Assembly (NCBI GenBank): GCA_951812665.1
Contig: CATOST010000007.1
Span: forward strand, 35,647 to 99,646
Length of the DNA stretch: 64,000 nucleotides
Source: an uncultured Acidobacteriota bacterium
Lineage (GTDB): Bacteria; Acidobacteriota; UBA6911; RPQK01; JAJDTT01
Reading direction: 5' to 3'
The translations under genes and the position numbers were made by a program. Below, one piece after another: positions 17,044-26,370 of this stretch (position 1 is its first letter; each line of letters begins with the position of its first letter). Below the pieces are notes generated by a model. The model worked only from the letters and a program-made list of their open reading frames with translations. It was not told the origin of the DNA and searched no databases.

Positions 17044-19447
17044 GTTGAGATCCCCCCGGAAATCTTTCGCAACTCTGGCGGCGGGCTTATGTGGCCTGTT
17101 CCTGGCCGGCGCTTGCTCCCCGGTTTCCGATCTCCCGAAATCGCCGTCCTACCCTCTCGTGGTCGGATTCGAACGATTTCACCGGAACGGGGATGCGGAC
17201 CGGCTCCACGGAGGCGAAATCCTTCTGGGAGAGCTGGGTTGCACCCATTGCCACCTGGCCGATGAGGCAGTTGCCCAACGGGTCATTCCCCGGCAGGCTC
17301 CCATCCTGGACGGCGTTGGGGGCCGGATCCGCTTGACCTATCTGAAGGATTTCCTGACTCGACCCCAGGGAACCAAACCGGGGACGCCCATGCCCCATCT
17401 CCTGGCGGGTTGGGACCCGGAAGAACGGGACAAGGCGGCCGAGGCCCTGGCCCACTTTCTCGCCTCCCTGGAGCCGCCTGATCCGGCACAGCCCGCTCCG
17501 GAAGCGAATCCGCAGGAGATCGAGGCGGGAGAGTGGCTGTACCACACGGTTGGATGCGTGGCCTGCCACGCTCCCTTCTTGCCGCCCGGAATCCTGCACC
17601 AGGAAGATGGAGAAGGATATTCTCTGGCGAGCATCCAGTACCAAACGCCTGGCGTCCCATCGGTTCCCCTGGCGGATCAGACGCGGAAGACGACCTTGGA
17701 GCCGTTGGCCGATTTTTTGGTGGACCCCGTGCGGACCCGCCCCGCAGGAAGAATGCCTCCCATGCGGCTCACCAATACGGAGGCCCGTTCCATCGCCGCC
17801 TATCTGCTGGAGCAGGGCACGGACCGCACGATTCCGGAGAACATCAACCCCGACGCGGAAAAGGTCGCGAAAGGCCAAGCTCTTTTTCGGGATCTGCGTT
17901 GCAACGCCTGCCACCGGCTTGGAGAAGGGGAGACCGCCGCAGCCCCGATTCCGGCGCTTTCGCGGCTTGAGAAACTGGACCCCGGAAAACCGGGCGGCTG
18001 CCTGGACCCGTCGCCCCGGAAGGGGGTGCCCAACTATGAACTGGACCCGGACCAGCGGGCCGCTCTCGGCGAGGCGCTGTCTGGGCTGAAAGGAGCCGTC
18101 ACCCGTCTCGATCCCGAGGCCGAGGTCCGGCGGAATCTGGAGATCTACAATTGCTTCGCCTGTCACCGGCGGGGAGAGCAGGGCGGACCCGAACCGGGAA
18201 GAGCCGCCTATTTCCTGCCGGTGGAGGAGCTGGACATGGGGAACGAGGGCCGGCTGCCTCCCCCCCTGAACGAGGTCGGCCGCAAGTTGACGCCCCCGTG
18301 GTTGAGGAAGGTCCTGGAAGGATCGGGCATGGTGCGTCCCTATCTGATGGTTCGGATGCCGGACTACGGGACCGCCGCCGAAACCCTGGCGAATGCCTTG
18401 ATCCGTGCCGACAAGGATCTGCACTTGCCCGCTACGGATGTCTCCGGCACCTTGCACCACCACCGGAATCGTTACGGGCGCCGCCTCATGGGGGCCGACG
18501 GTCTCAATTGCATCAACTGTCACGGCCTCCGCGGACACCCCTCCACGGGCATGCCGGCCCTGGACTTGGCCGACACCCTCGAACGCCTCCAACCCGACTG
18601 GTTCAAGCGGTACCTCCTGGACCCCGACTCCAGCCGTCCCGGCACCTTGATGCCCACCTTCTTCGAAGGAGGGAAGGGAACGTTGGAGGAAGTGTTGGAG
18701 GGAGACGCGGACAAACAGATCGAGGCCATCCTCACCTACCTGAAGGAACTGGACCAGACCCGCCTGCCCGTGGGCATGGAGCCGGACGAGTTCTTCGAGC
18801 TGGTCCCCGGGGACCAGCCCATCCTGTTGCGGACCTTCATGGAGGGAGTCGGCACCCACGCCATCGCCGTGGGTTTTCCCCAAGGAATCCATTTCGCCTT
18901 CGATGCTTTGGAAGTCCGATCCAAACTCCTCTGGAGAGGCCGATTCCTCAACGCCGAGTCCACCTGGTCCAATCGCTTTTCGCCTTTCGTGCACCCCTTG
19001 AGCGAAGATTTGGCCAAGCTTCCTGACGCCATGCCTCTGGCCTCTCTGGAGAACGGCGTGAGCCCCTGGCCCAACGGGACGGGTGAGGAGGCGGGCTACC
19101 GGATGGGTGGATTCCGGATCTCACCTGGCGGGGAACCGACGTTCCTCTACAGCGTTGGGAGAATCGCCGTTCAGGAACGGCTGGTTCCGTCCCCGGATCC
19201 TGCTTGGTTCGAGCGAACCCTCGAACTCATCGGCGACGGTGAATCGATCTGGTTCCTGGTCGCACGAGCCCCCAAACTCGAATCCCTGGGCGCAGGACTC
19301 TATTCCGCCGGCGGCCTGAAGGTCCGACTCCGTGAGCCGGAACTCTCCATGGCCGTTCTCCGCCGTTCGGGCGGTGCCGACGAGTTGCTGGTGCCAATGC
19401 GATTCCGGGAAGGGCGCGCCCGGGTGCAACAGGAGATCTCATGGTGA
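17009..19447 (+). CDS. five-haem cytochrome c lipoprotein
   Basis: 812 residues from a GTG at 17009; a TTG at 17045 would also leave a full lipoprotein leader with lipobox LAGAC. Five CXXCH haem sites are visible at about residues 78 (CTHCH), 183 (CVACH), 298 (CNACH), 382 (CFACH) and 501 (CINCH). Each of the last four follows or precedes a MPP/MPD/MPT methionine that could be the sixth ligand. The C-terminal ~200 residues (ILLRTFMEGVGTHAIAVGFP) form a beta-rich domain without haem. It should carry electrons at the outer face of the membrane. The next gene, a quinoprotein-like propeller, overlaps its end by seven bases and is the likely electron donor. Confidence 0.87.
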   Translation: MRNSLSRPWPAELRSPRKSFATLAAGLCGLFLAGACSPVSDLPKSPSYPLVVGFERFHRNGDADRLHGGEILLGELGCTHCHLADEAVAQRVIPRQAPILDGVGGRIRLTYLKDFLTRPQGTKPGTPMPHLLAGWDPEERDKAAEALAHFLASLEPPDPAQPAPEANPQEIEAGEWLYHTVGCVACHAPFLPPGILHQEDGEGYSLASIQYQTPGVPSVPLADQTRKTTLEPLADFLVDPVRTRPAGRMPPMRLTNTEARSIAAYLLEQGTDRTIPENINPDAEKVAKGQALFRDLRCNACHRLGEGETAAAPIPALSRLEKLDPGKPGGCLDPSPRKGVPNYELDPDQRAALGEALSGLKGAVTRLDPEAEVRRNLEIYNCFACHRRGEQGGPEPGRAAYFLPVEELDMGNEGRLPPPLNEVGRKLTPPWLRKVLEGSGMVRPYLMVRMPDYGTAAETLANALIRADKDLHLPATDVSGTLHHHRNRYGRRLMGADGLNCINCHGLRGHPSTGMPALDLADTLERLQPDWFKRYLLDPDSSRPGTLMPTFFEGGKGTLEEVLEGDADKQIEAILTYLKELDQTRLPVGMEPDEFFELVPGDQPILLRTFMEGVGTHAIAVGFPQGIHFAFDALEVRSKLLWRGRFLNAESTWSNRFSPFVHPLSEDLAKLPDAMPLASLENGVSPWPNGTGEEAGYRMGGFRISPGGEPTFLYSVGRIAVQERLVPSPDPAWFERTLELIGDGESIWFLVARAPKLESLGAGLYSAGGLKVRLREPELSMAVLRRSGGADELLVPMRFREGRARVQQEISW

Positions 19448-20940
19448 CGCGCCTCGGTCTCGTGTTCTCGGTAGTTTTGACGATTGCCGGAGTCCTGCAG
19501 GCGCAGGAAGAAAACTACTATCGCATCGTGACCCTCCCCGTTCCGGAAACGGTCCCGTTCGAGGTCAGTGGTCTGGAACGGCTCCCGGACGGACGGATAG
19601 CGGCGGCCATACGACGAGGTGAAGTCTGGTTGGTCGAGGACGCCTACAAGGAACCGCCCGAGGGGCTCCGATTTCGCAGAATCGCCCAGGCTCTCCACGA
19701 GCCCCTGGGTCTGGTTCGCCATGGCGACTCCCTCTATCTGGCCCAGAGGAGCGAGCTGACCCGGCTCCGGGACCTTGACGGAGATGGCGTGATCGACGAG
19801 TACCTCACCGTCAGCAACGACTGGGGCCTCACCGGCAACTACCACGAATATGCCTACGGCCCCCGGATCGATGGGGACGGGAACTTCTGGCTCACCCTCA
19901 ACGCCGCCATCGGGAAGCAGACCGCCGGGGCCGACGCCTGGCGGGGCTGGGCCGTGAAGGTGACGCCTCAGGGCCGGATGCTCCCCGTAGCGACGGGCCT
20001 GCGGTCGCCCTGCGGGATCGGAGTGAACGGCAGCGGCGAAGTCTTCACCACCGACCAGCAGGGAGGCTGGGTCGCTACCTGCTCCCTCCATCACTTGGAG
20101 GAGGGAGACTTCTATGGACATCCCGACGGTCTCAAGTCGTGCTCTCTACCCGGCTCGCCAGTCGCCTGTCCGGAGCGAATCCCCACCGGTATCACCGTCG
20201 TGGAGGCAGCCAAGCAGATTCCGGGATTCAAGTTGCCGGCGGTCTGGTTCCCCTACCGTAAGATGGGCCGGAGTTCCACCGACTTGGCCTGGGATCAGAC
20301 GGAGGGCCGTTTCGGGCCCTTCCAGGGGCAGCTCTTCGTGGGGGATTTCACCGACGCCATGATCTCGCGGGTGTTTCTGGAACGAGTGGGCGGACAGTAC
20401 CAGGGGGCCTGCTTTCGCTTCCGGGACGGGTTCCAGAGTGCCGTGGTCCGCTTGGTTTTCGGAGCCGACGGATCGCTGTTCGTGGGGGAGACCAACCGCG
20501 GCTGGAACTCCCTGGGCAGCCGTTCCTTCGGCCTGGAACGCCTGGTCTGGACCGGCCGCACGCCCTTTGAGGTGCAGGAGATGCGGGCCCTGCCCGACGG
20601 CTTTCGGCTCACCTTCACGCAGCCCGTCGACCCGGACCGCGCCGCCCGGCCCGATTCCTACCGAATGATCAGCTATACGTATCTCTACCATCCCGACTAT
20701 GGCAGTCCGGAGGTCGAGACCAGGGAACTGAGGCTGACAAAGGCTCGCTTGGGCTCCGGCGGACGATCCGTGGACCTGACCGTCGAGGGGCTCAGGCCGG
20801 GCTACGTTCACGAACTCCACTTGCCTGGAATCGTCTCAGTCGAGGGAGATAACCTGCTCCACCCCCGGGCGTACTACACGCTGAACCGGATTCCGGCCGC
20901 CGATCCCGGCTTGGAGCCGCAAACTCGTACTCGGCCCTGA
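19441..20940 (+). CDS. exported quinoprotein glucose/sorbosone dehydrogenase-like propeller
   Basis: 499 residues with a Sec leader (GLVFSVVLTIAGVLQAQ). The body is a six-bladed propeller of the soluble glucose dehydrogenase type: VSGLERLPDGRIAAA, HEPLGLVRHGDSLYLA, LRSPCGIGVNGSGEVF, QLFVGDFTDAMIS, GADGSLFVGETNRGW. The C-terminal ~110 residues look like an Ig-like domain (DGFRLTFTQPVDPD). Its start lies inside the end of the five-haem cytochrome gene. Together they look like a periplasmic dehydrogenase with its cytochrome. Whether the cofactor is PQQ cannot be told, since the calcium/PQQ ligands are not all recognisable. Confidence 0.75.
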   Translation: MVTRLGLVFSVVLTIAGVLQAQEENYYRIVTLPVPETVPFEVSGLERLPDGRIAAAIRRGEVWLVEDAYKEPPEGLRFRRIAQALHEPLGLVRHGDSLYLAQRSELTRLRDLDGDGVIDEYLTVSNDWGLTGNYHEYAYGPRIDGDGNFWLTLNAAIGKQTAGADAWRGWAVKVTPQGRMLPVATGLRSPCGIGVNGSGEVFTTDQQGGWVATCSLHHLEEGDFYGHPDGLKSCSLPGSPVACPERIPTGITVVEAAKQIPGFKLPAVWFPYRKMGRSSTDLAWDQTEGRFGPFQGQLFVGDFTDAMISRVFLERVGGQYQGACFRFRDGFQSAVVRLVFGADGSLFVGETNRGWNSLGSRSFGLERLVWTGRTPFEVQEMRALPDGFRLTFTQPVDPDRAARPDSYRMISYTYLYHPDYGSPEVETRELRLTKARLGSGGRSVDLTVEGLRPGYVHELHLPGIVSVEGDNLLHPRAYYTLNRIPAADPGLEPQTRTRP

Positions 20941-20961
20941 GCCGGCTGGCCGATCGCTTCG

Positions 20962-22254
20962 TCAGGCACTCATAAACCAGGACTCGGGCACCCGGACGAG
21001 CTTGATTCTCCGGGTCCTCTTACCCTCCCTGACCGTGTCGTACTGGTAGGTCATGAGCACCTGTTTTCCGGAGAAGGCCAGGGAGGGATAGTGGCATCGG
21101 ATAAAACCGCTGGGCAGTTTCCCAGCCTTCGGGTTGACCCGGATGTGGGCCACCGGCGGCGGGGAGACCCGGCCGGCCGGTTGCAGTCCGGGACTGGAGT
21201 CCACGGTCTTGAAGTTCTGCCAAGTCTTGCCCTCGTCGGCGGAGGTGGCCACCGAAAGGCGGGAACGATAGTACCCGGTTCGAATTTCGTCCCCGGTCGT
21301 CTGGTTCCAGATCACCAGTAGCTGGCGGGAGCCGCGCAGCCGGTCCAGGTCGCAGGGAACGTCGCCGCTGGAGAGGGCGGTGGGACTCGCCTCATGCCAA
21401 TTCTCGCCGCCGTCGTCCGAGTGGGCCTGGAAAAAGCGTCCCACCTTGGTCCTCAAGAGCATGAGAATCCGTCCGTCCTTGAGCTCGGTCACCACCGGCT
21501 CGGCGGTTCCGCCGAATCCTCCCAGGCTCCGCTCCCCGGGCAGGGGCCAGACCATGATGGACCCCTTGGACCGCTGCCAGGTCGAACCCCGGTCGTCGGA
21601 GAAATAAGCGAAGCAGCCGCTCATCTGAGGCCGGTGGGCGTGTCCTTCCAAGCCGATGGAATGCCCGTCCAACATCCCCGTGGCCATGGCCCGGCGGGTT
21701 TCGGGATGAAGGCCGTTGAACTGCCAGTAGACGGGAAGCAGCAGCCGTCCGGTGGAGAGCTCGGTCAGCCGTCCGAAGGGAACCTGCAAGAAGGCGCCCG
21801 AAGACCCCGAACCGGGTCCGGGCAGGTCGATGTCGGATCCCGCCGACCAGTTCCGGCCTCCGTCCTGGGACGTGGTGAAGCGGAGGACTCGATGGTCGGC
21901 GTGGCGTGCCGGCGCGCCGCTCAGTTCCTCGGCGTAGACCATGCCCACGGTTCCCCCCTTGAGAGGAACCAGGTGGTTGCGGGTGATGTTCATGGGTTTT
22001 CCCTGCTGCAGCAGCGGGAAGGGTTCTCCCCAGGTCTCTCCCCCGTCGCGGGAAAGGGAGGCGGAAGTGTCTTTCATCAGGGCCAGAATGCGGCCCCCGT
22101 CCAGCGCGGCCAGAATTCGTCCGGAGCCCGCGGGCAGCAGACCCTCGTAGGTGTGTCCGCTGGCGAAGACGTTGGCGGATCCCTTAAGGGCCGCGGCCGC
22201 CGCCATGGAGGTTGCCAGGAATCGCCTTCGGCTCAGACTGTTGTTCTCTTTCAT
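20962..22254 (-). CDS. Tat-exported sialidase-like protein
   Basis: 430 residues from the ATG at 22254 with GGGAGAAAG upstream and a Tat leader (SRRRFLATSMAAAAALKG). Five Asp-box repeats mark a six-bladed sialidase fold: SRDGGETWG, SQDGGRNWS, SDDRGSTWQ, SDDGGENWH, SADEGKTWQ. Such proteins remove sialic acid or bind glycans, but many Asp-box proteins are not sialidases. It is convergent with the propeller gene (21-base gap) and divergent from rfaE2. Confidence 0.85.
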   Translation of the reverse strand: MKENNSLSRRRFLATSMAAAAALKGSANVFASGHTYEGLLPAGSGRILAALDGGRILALMKDTSASLSRDGGETWGEPFPLLQQGKPMNITRNHLVPLKGGTVGMVYAEELSGAPARHADHRVLRFTTSQDGGRNWSAGSDIDLPGPGSGSSGAFLQVPFGRLTELSTGRLLLPVYWQFNGLHPETRRAMATGMLDGHSIGLEGHAHRPQMSGCFAYFSDDRGSTWQRSKGSIMVWPLPGERSLGGFGGTAEPVVTELKDGRILMLLRTKVGRFFQAHSDDGGENWHEASPTALSSGDVPCDLDRLRGSRQLLVIWNQTTGDEIRTGYYRSRLSVATSADEGKTWQNFKTVDSSPGLQPAGRVSPPPVAHIRVNPKAGKLPSGFIRCHYPSLAFSGKQVLMTYQYDTVREGKRTRRIKLVRVPESWFMSA

Positions 22255-22367
22255 CCACTTTCTCCCGGTTCTGAAGCGCACAATCAAAAATCACACAGGC
22301 AGGGTACGGGTGTCCGCTCCGGCATTGTAGAATGGGCCGCTCCCGAAAACGAGGGGAAACGGCGGCA

Positions 22368-22889
22368 ATGACCATAAGGCAGGCGAGAGCTCCCGAGTCC
22401 AAGGTTTTCCGGCGACGGAAGATGGCTGAGGAATGTGAACGTCTCCGGGACCAGGGTCGGACCATCGTTTTCACCAACGGCACCTTCGATCTCCTGCACG
22501 CCGGACATACGACCTATTTGAACCAGGCCCGGGAATTGGGAGACGTGCTGATCGTGGGTCTCAACTCGGACGAGTCGATCCGCTCCATCAAGGGGGACAA
22601 GCGGCCCATCATCCGGGAGCCTTACCGGTCCCGGATGCTGGCGGCCCTGGAGTGTGTGGACTACGTGGTGCTCTTCGACGAGGATGAGCCCCGGGATTTG
22701 ATCTCCGAACTACTGCCGGACGTGCTGGTCAAGGCGGAGGACTGGGCCCACTATGTGAGCGGCCGCGACGTGGTGGAGGCCAACGGAGGCCGTGTGGTTC
22801 TGGCGCCCCTGGTGCCGGGCCTCTCCAGCAGCGGGATCATTCGGCGGATTCGGGAGCTGTTCCAGGACCCGGAAGAGGAGTCCCGTTGA
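22368..22889 (+). CDS. rfaE2: heptose-1-phosphate adenylyltransferase (HldE C-terminal domain type)
   Basis: 173 residues from the ATG at 22368 (GAGGGG upstream). Only the cytidylyltransferase-like domain is present: NGTFDLLHAGHTTYL carries the HxGH motif, DVLVKAEDW is the conserved middle motif, and PGLSSSGII matches the ISTT-like end motif. In bifunctional HldE this domain is preceded by a kinase; here the kinase must be elsewhere. It forms ADP-D-glycero-D-manno-heptose, the substrate of the next gene, 20 bases downstream. Confidence 0.9.
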   Translation: MTIRQARAPESKVFRRRKMAEECERLRDQGRTIVFTNGTFDLLHAGHTTYLNQARELGDVLIVGLNSDESIRSIKGDKRPIIREPYRSRMLAALECVDYVVLFDEDEPRDLISELLPDVLVKAEDWAHYVSGRDVVEANGGRVVLAPLVPGLSSSGIIRRIRELFQDPEEESR

Positions 22890-22909
22890 GAAACCGAGGT
22901 TAATGCAAC

Positions 22910-23896
22910 ATGCCGGTCCAGTACATCGTCACCGGCGGCGCCGGCTTCATCGGCCGGAACCTTGTGTCGGCCCTCAACGCCCGGGGACACGAGGACATCC
23001 TCATCGTGGACCGTCTGGGCTCGGATCAGAAGTGGAAGAACCTGCTGGGCCTCTCCTTCGTCGACCTCGTGGACCTGGACGAGTTCCGGAACTTCATTGC
23101 GGACTCCACCTTTGACGAACTGGAGACGGTCTTCCACCTGGGGGCCTGCAGCTCCACCACGGAACGGGACGCCGACTACCTGCTGGACAACAACTACCGT
23201 TACTCACAGGAAATCTGCCAGTGGTGCCTTTCCAGCGACGTGCGCTTTATCTACGCTTCCAGCGCGGCCACCTACGGAGACGGATCTCTGGGCTACTCGG
23301 ACGACGAGAGCCGGATTCCCTTCTACCGGCCCTTGAACATGTATGGCTACTCCAAGCAGTTGTTCGACCATTGGGCGGCCAGGGCGGGGCTCTTCGACCG
23401 GATCGTGGGGCTCAAGTATTTCAACGTCTTCGGCCCCTACGAAGACCACAAGGGCGAGATGAGATCCATGGTGCACAAGGCCTACGGACAGATCCTCTCC
23501 ACCGGAAGGGTGCGGCTGTTCAAGTCCCACCGTCCCGAATACAACGACGGAGAGCAGCTGCGGGACTTCGTCTACGTGAAAGACGCGGTGGACGTGACCC
23601 TCTTTTTCGACGACCATTCCCAGGTTTCGGGGCTTTTTAACTGCGGCACGGGCCGTGCCCGGAGCTGGAATGACCTGGTGGGAGCGCTCTTCGCCGCCAC
23701 GGGGCGAACGCCGGAGATCGAATACATCGACATGCCCGGGTCCTTGCGCAACCAATACCAGTATTTCACCCAGGCGGACGGAGCCAAGCTCCGGTCCGCC
23801 GGATACGAGCGCCCCTTCACCTCCTTGGAAGAGGCGGTCCGGGACTATGTGACGAGTTACCTGGATCCGGTCCTGGGCGGGGCCGCCCCAGCTTAG
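22910..23896 (+). CDS. hldD: ADP-L-glycero-D-manno-heptose 6-epimerase
   Basis: 328 residues. Rossmann motif VTGGAGFIGRNLV at the N-terminus, VFHLGACSSTTE as in the E. coli enzyme, and a MYGYSKQLFD catalytic YxxxK near residue 145. It converts ADP-D,D-heptose to ADP-L,D-heptose for the inner core of lipopolysaccharide, so the cell is diderm. It lies directly after its biosynthetic partner; a PIG-L deacetylase follows after 25 bases. Confidence 0.93.
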   Translation: MPVQYIVTGGAGFIGRNLVSALNARGHEDILIVDRLGSDQKWKNLLGLSFVDLVDLDEFRNFIADSTFDELETVFHLGACSSTTERDADYLLDNNYRYSQEICQWCLSSDVRFIYASSAATYGDGSLGYSDDESRIPFYRPLNMYGYSKQLFDHWAARAGLFDRIVGLKYFNVFGPYEDHKGEMRSMVHKAYGQILSTGRVRLFKSHRPEYNDGEQLRDFVYVKDAVDVTLFFDDHSQVSGLFNCGTGRARSWNDLVGALFAATGRTPEIEYIDMPGSLRNQYQYFTQADGAKLRSAGYERPFTSLEEAVRDYVTSYLDPVLGGAAPA

Positions 23897-23921
23897 ATCC
23901 ACCAAGTAGAAAGGAGATCAC

Positions 23922-24785
23922 GTGGCCGAATCCCTACGCATTCTCGTCATCGGAGCGCATCCGGCGGACATCTTCGACCAGAGCGGTGGCACCATGGCCC
24001 ATCACACCGCCCGGGGCGATTGGGTAGGTTGCGTCGTCCTGACCCACGGAGCGCGGGTCCACGACAAGGTCATCAGCGACTCCATGCACGGCCGGAAGAC
24101 CATCCCCGAGGCCTCGGCGCTGGAGGAGATGATCGAGGAACGTTCCGACGTGAAGGCCCAGGAAGTCCGGCGCGCCTGCGGGCTGTTGGGCGTTGAGGAC
24201 CTCTACTTCTTCGGGGCCGACGACTCCATCCTGCTGGTGACCGAGGAGTTGGTCCGACGGCTGGCCCGGTTGCTGCGGGAGCTCCGCCCCAACGTGATCC
24301 TGACCCACTACCCCAAGGAAGGGGACGGTGTGGCCCAACCCCACGCCATCACCGGACAGATCGTGATGCACGCCATCCATTTCGCTCATTCGGTAGACCC
24401 GGGGGACCGGAATCCGCCAACCAAAGCGGCCCAGGTCTTCTTTTTCGGAACCGGCGCGGCCGCGGTTCCCAGCGACGTCTGGTCCGCGCGGATCGGGGTC
24501 TACAACGACGTGCTGATCGAGATCACCGACGTGGTGGACAAGAAGCTGGCGGCTCTGGACTGCCTGGAGAGCCAGGGGTACGGCGGCGCCTACGCCCGCA
24601 AGCGGATCGAGACCAGCGACGGCGCTTTCGGGGTCGGCGGGCGAGTGGCTTATGCCGAAGGGTTCATCAAGATGGATGCCGAGGTTCACACCTATCTTCC
24701 GGTGACCAGCCACGCCCTGCGGCTGGCAAAGGAGTCGGATCATGAGATGATGCGGCGCCACTCCTACCGGGTCCGGGTGGACTGA
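23922..24785 (+). CDS. PIG-L/LmbE family deacetylase
   Basis: 287 residues from a GTG with AAGGAGA six bases before it. The zinc motif is IGAHPADIFDQSGG (HPxD rather than the usual HPDD, the second acidic residue kept) and the distal histidine is in QPHAITGQIV. LILTHYPKEGD is the usual middle motif. Enzymes of this family remove N-acetyl groups from amino-sugar conjugates or related amides. Substrate unknown. It sits between the heptose pair and two amidohydrolases on one strand, suggesting one transcript. Confidence 0.85.
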   Translation: MAESLRILVIGAHPADIFDQSGGTMAHHTARGDWVGCVVLTHGARVHDKVISDSMHGRKTIPEASALEEMIEERSDVKAQEVRRACGLLGVEDLYFFGADDSILLVTEELVRRLARLLRELRPNVILTHYPKEGDGVAQPHAITGQIVMHAIHFAHSVDPGDRNPPTKAAQVFFFGTGAAAVPSDVWSARIGVYNDVLIEITDVVDKKLAALDCLESQGYGGAYARKRIETSDGAFGVGGRVAYAEGFIKMDAEVHTYLPVTSHALRLAKESDHEMMRRHSYRVRVD

Positions 24786-24799
24786 TACGAAGGAGAACC

Positions 24800-25555
24800 A
24801 TGACCTCACTATCGTTCAAACCGCGAGTGCCCGTCTTTGACGCCAACGTCAAGGTGGGCAATCATCACAACGAAGTCTCTCCGTGTGTCGACCGCGCCAG
24901 CCTGCTGGCCGAAATGGACACCCACGGAGTGGGCCGGGCCGTGGTCTACCATGCCCTGGGCGATCTGACGTCTCCGGTGGACGGAAACCGGGCGCTGGAG
25001 GAGTGGCTGGGAGACGACGGCAGGCTGCACCCCCAATGGAGCGCCCACCCGCTGCCCCGTTCCCTGGAGCAGTTGCAGGAACTGCATGCCCAAGGGCGCG
25101 TGAGCAGCGTTCGTCTGGCGGGGCTGGACATCATCGATTTCCCCTTTCGTCCCTGGGGTTACGATCTGCTGCTGAGCTGGCTGAGCCGGGAGGGGATTCC
25201 GTTGTGGGTGCCGTTGCCGGAGATGGACCCCGATGACATCGTGACCACGCTCCAGGCCTATCCGGACCTGGAGACCGTGCTGGTGGGAGCTCATTATCTG
25301 CACGCCATGTGGGTTCAGCCCATGCTGAAGGCGCTGCCCCGGGCGAACCTGGAACTGAGCCGCTACGAACCCATCGGTCAGCTCGAGGCGCTGCTGGAGG
25401 AGTTCGGCGTGAAACGTTTCGTCTACGGGTCGTGGTACTGGCGCCTGGCCATGGGACCCATGCTCTTCTACCTGCATCACGTGGGGCTGGACGACAGGGA
25501 ACTGGCGCTGGTCTGCGAAGGCAATCTGCTGAGAATCCTGGGAGAGAAATCATGA
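24800..25555 (+). CDS. amidohydrolase-fold protein without metal ligands
   Basis: 251 residues, TIM-barrel amidohydrolase_2 type by its overall pattern (DRASLLAEMDTHGVGRAVVYH, LETVLVGAHYLH, FGVKRFVYGSWYW, LLRILG). The HxH that binds metal is replaced: FDANVKVG where the neighbour has IDFHGHVG; the final Asp is also lost (YGSWYW against FGSDTP). So it is probably not a hydrolase itself. It overlaps the active-looking partner by four bases, which suggests a heteromer or a regulatory/binding role. Confidence 0.75.
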   Translation: MTSLSFKPRVPVFDANVKVGNHHNEVSPCVDRASLLAEMDTHGVGRAVVYHALGDLTSPVDGNRALEEWLGDDGRLHPQWSAHPLPRSLEQLQELHAQGRVSSVRLAGLDIIDFPFRPWGYDLLLSWLSREGIPLWVPLPEMDPDDIVTTLQAYPDLETVLVGAHYLHAMWVQPMLKALPRANLELSRYEPIGQLEALLEEFGVKRFVYGSWYWRLAMGPMLFYLHHVGLDDRELALVCEGNLLRILGEKS

Positions 25556-26304
25556 TCGACGGCGTGCGAGTGATCGATTTTCATGGGCATGTGGGGGCCA
25601 ACGACATCATGGGGATGGTGGATGATCCCGACCTGATGGTGCACGCCATGGACGCCGGCGGCATCGATGTCTCCTGCCTGTTCAACATCTACTATCCGGA
25701 TGGAACCACCGGCAACGACATGACGGCCCGGTTCGTCGCCCGGCATCCCGACCGCTTCGTGGGCTTCGCCTACGTCTGTCCGCTGATGCCGGCCGACAGC
25801 ATGGTGGCCGAGCTGGAGCGGGCCATCGACACCCTGGGGCTGGTCGCCATCAAGCTCTATCCCCCCTTCGTCCCCTGGTCCCTGGAACATCCCGTCTGGG
25901 ACCCTATCTACGAGTTCGCCAACGAGCGGGAGCTGGCCCTCATCCATCACACCGGAACCGAGTGGCAGGCCTACCCCAAGTTCCTGGCCGACGTGGCGCC
26001 CCGCTTTCCCAAGGTCAAATTCGTCTCGGGGCACTCGGGGAACACGCCGGTGGAACGGGCGCAGGCCATCGCCGCGGCTCAGGCCAACGACAACGTCTAC
26101 CTGGAGACCTGCTCCACTTTCCGCACTCCGGGAGTCATCGAGCAACTGGTGGAGGAGGGGGGAGCCGACCGGGTGCTCTTCGGCTCGGATACGCCCCTGA
26201 TGGATCCGCGGCCTCAACTGGGGAAAATCATCACGGCACAGATCTCCGACGAGGCCAAACGCCTGGCCCTGGGCGGCAACGCTGCCCGGATCCTGGGGAT
26301 CTGA
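25552..26304 (+). CDS. amidohydrolase (amidohydrolase_2 family)
   Basis: 250 residues from the ATG overlapping the upstream stop (ATGA). Metal ligands are present: IDFHGHVG (HxH), IHHTGTE, VSGHSGNTP and LFGSDTPLMD. The family includes decarboxylases (ACMS decarboxylase type) and hydrolases such as lactonases. With the deacetylase, the inactive partner and the MFS transporter that follows, it may process a small imported carboxylate or amide. Substrate unknown. Confidence 0.87.
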   Translation: MIDGVRVIDFHGHVGANDIMGMVDDPDLMVHAMDAGGIDVSCLFNIYYPDGTTGNDMTARFVARHPDRFVGFAYVCPLMPADSMVAELERAIDTLGLVAIKLYPPFVPWSLEHPVWDPIYEFANERELALIHHTGTEWQAYPKFLADVAPRFPKVKFVSGHSGNTPVERAQAIAAAQANDNVYLETCSTFRTPGVIEQLVEEGGADRVLFGSDTPLMDPRPQLGKIITAQISDEAKRLALGGNAARILGI

Positions 26305-26370
26305 GGTCCGTCCGTCCGGAGTTGGCGCGGGTGATCGGCACTCGGCCGGAACCCCGTTGGAGATGATGAT

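Noticed and set aside
17087..18994. 635-residue open frame antisense to the cytochrome gene
   Set aside because: It mirrors the CXXCH-bearing gene, has no domain pattern and reflects high-GC third positions.
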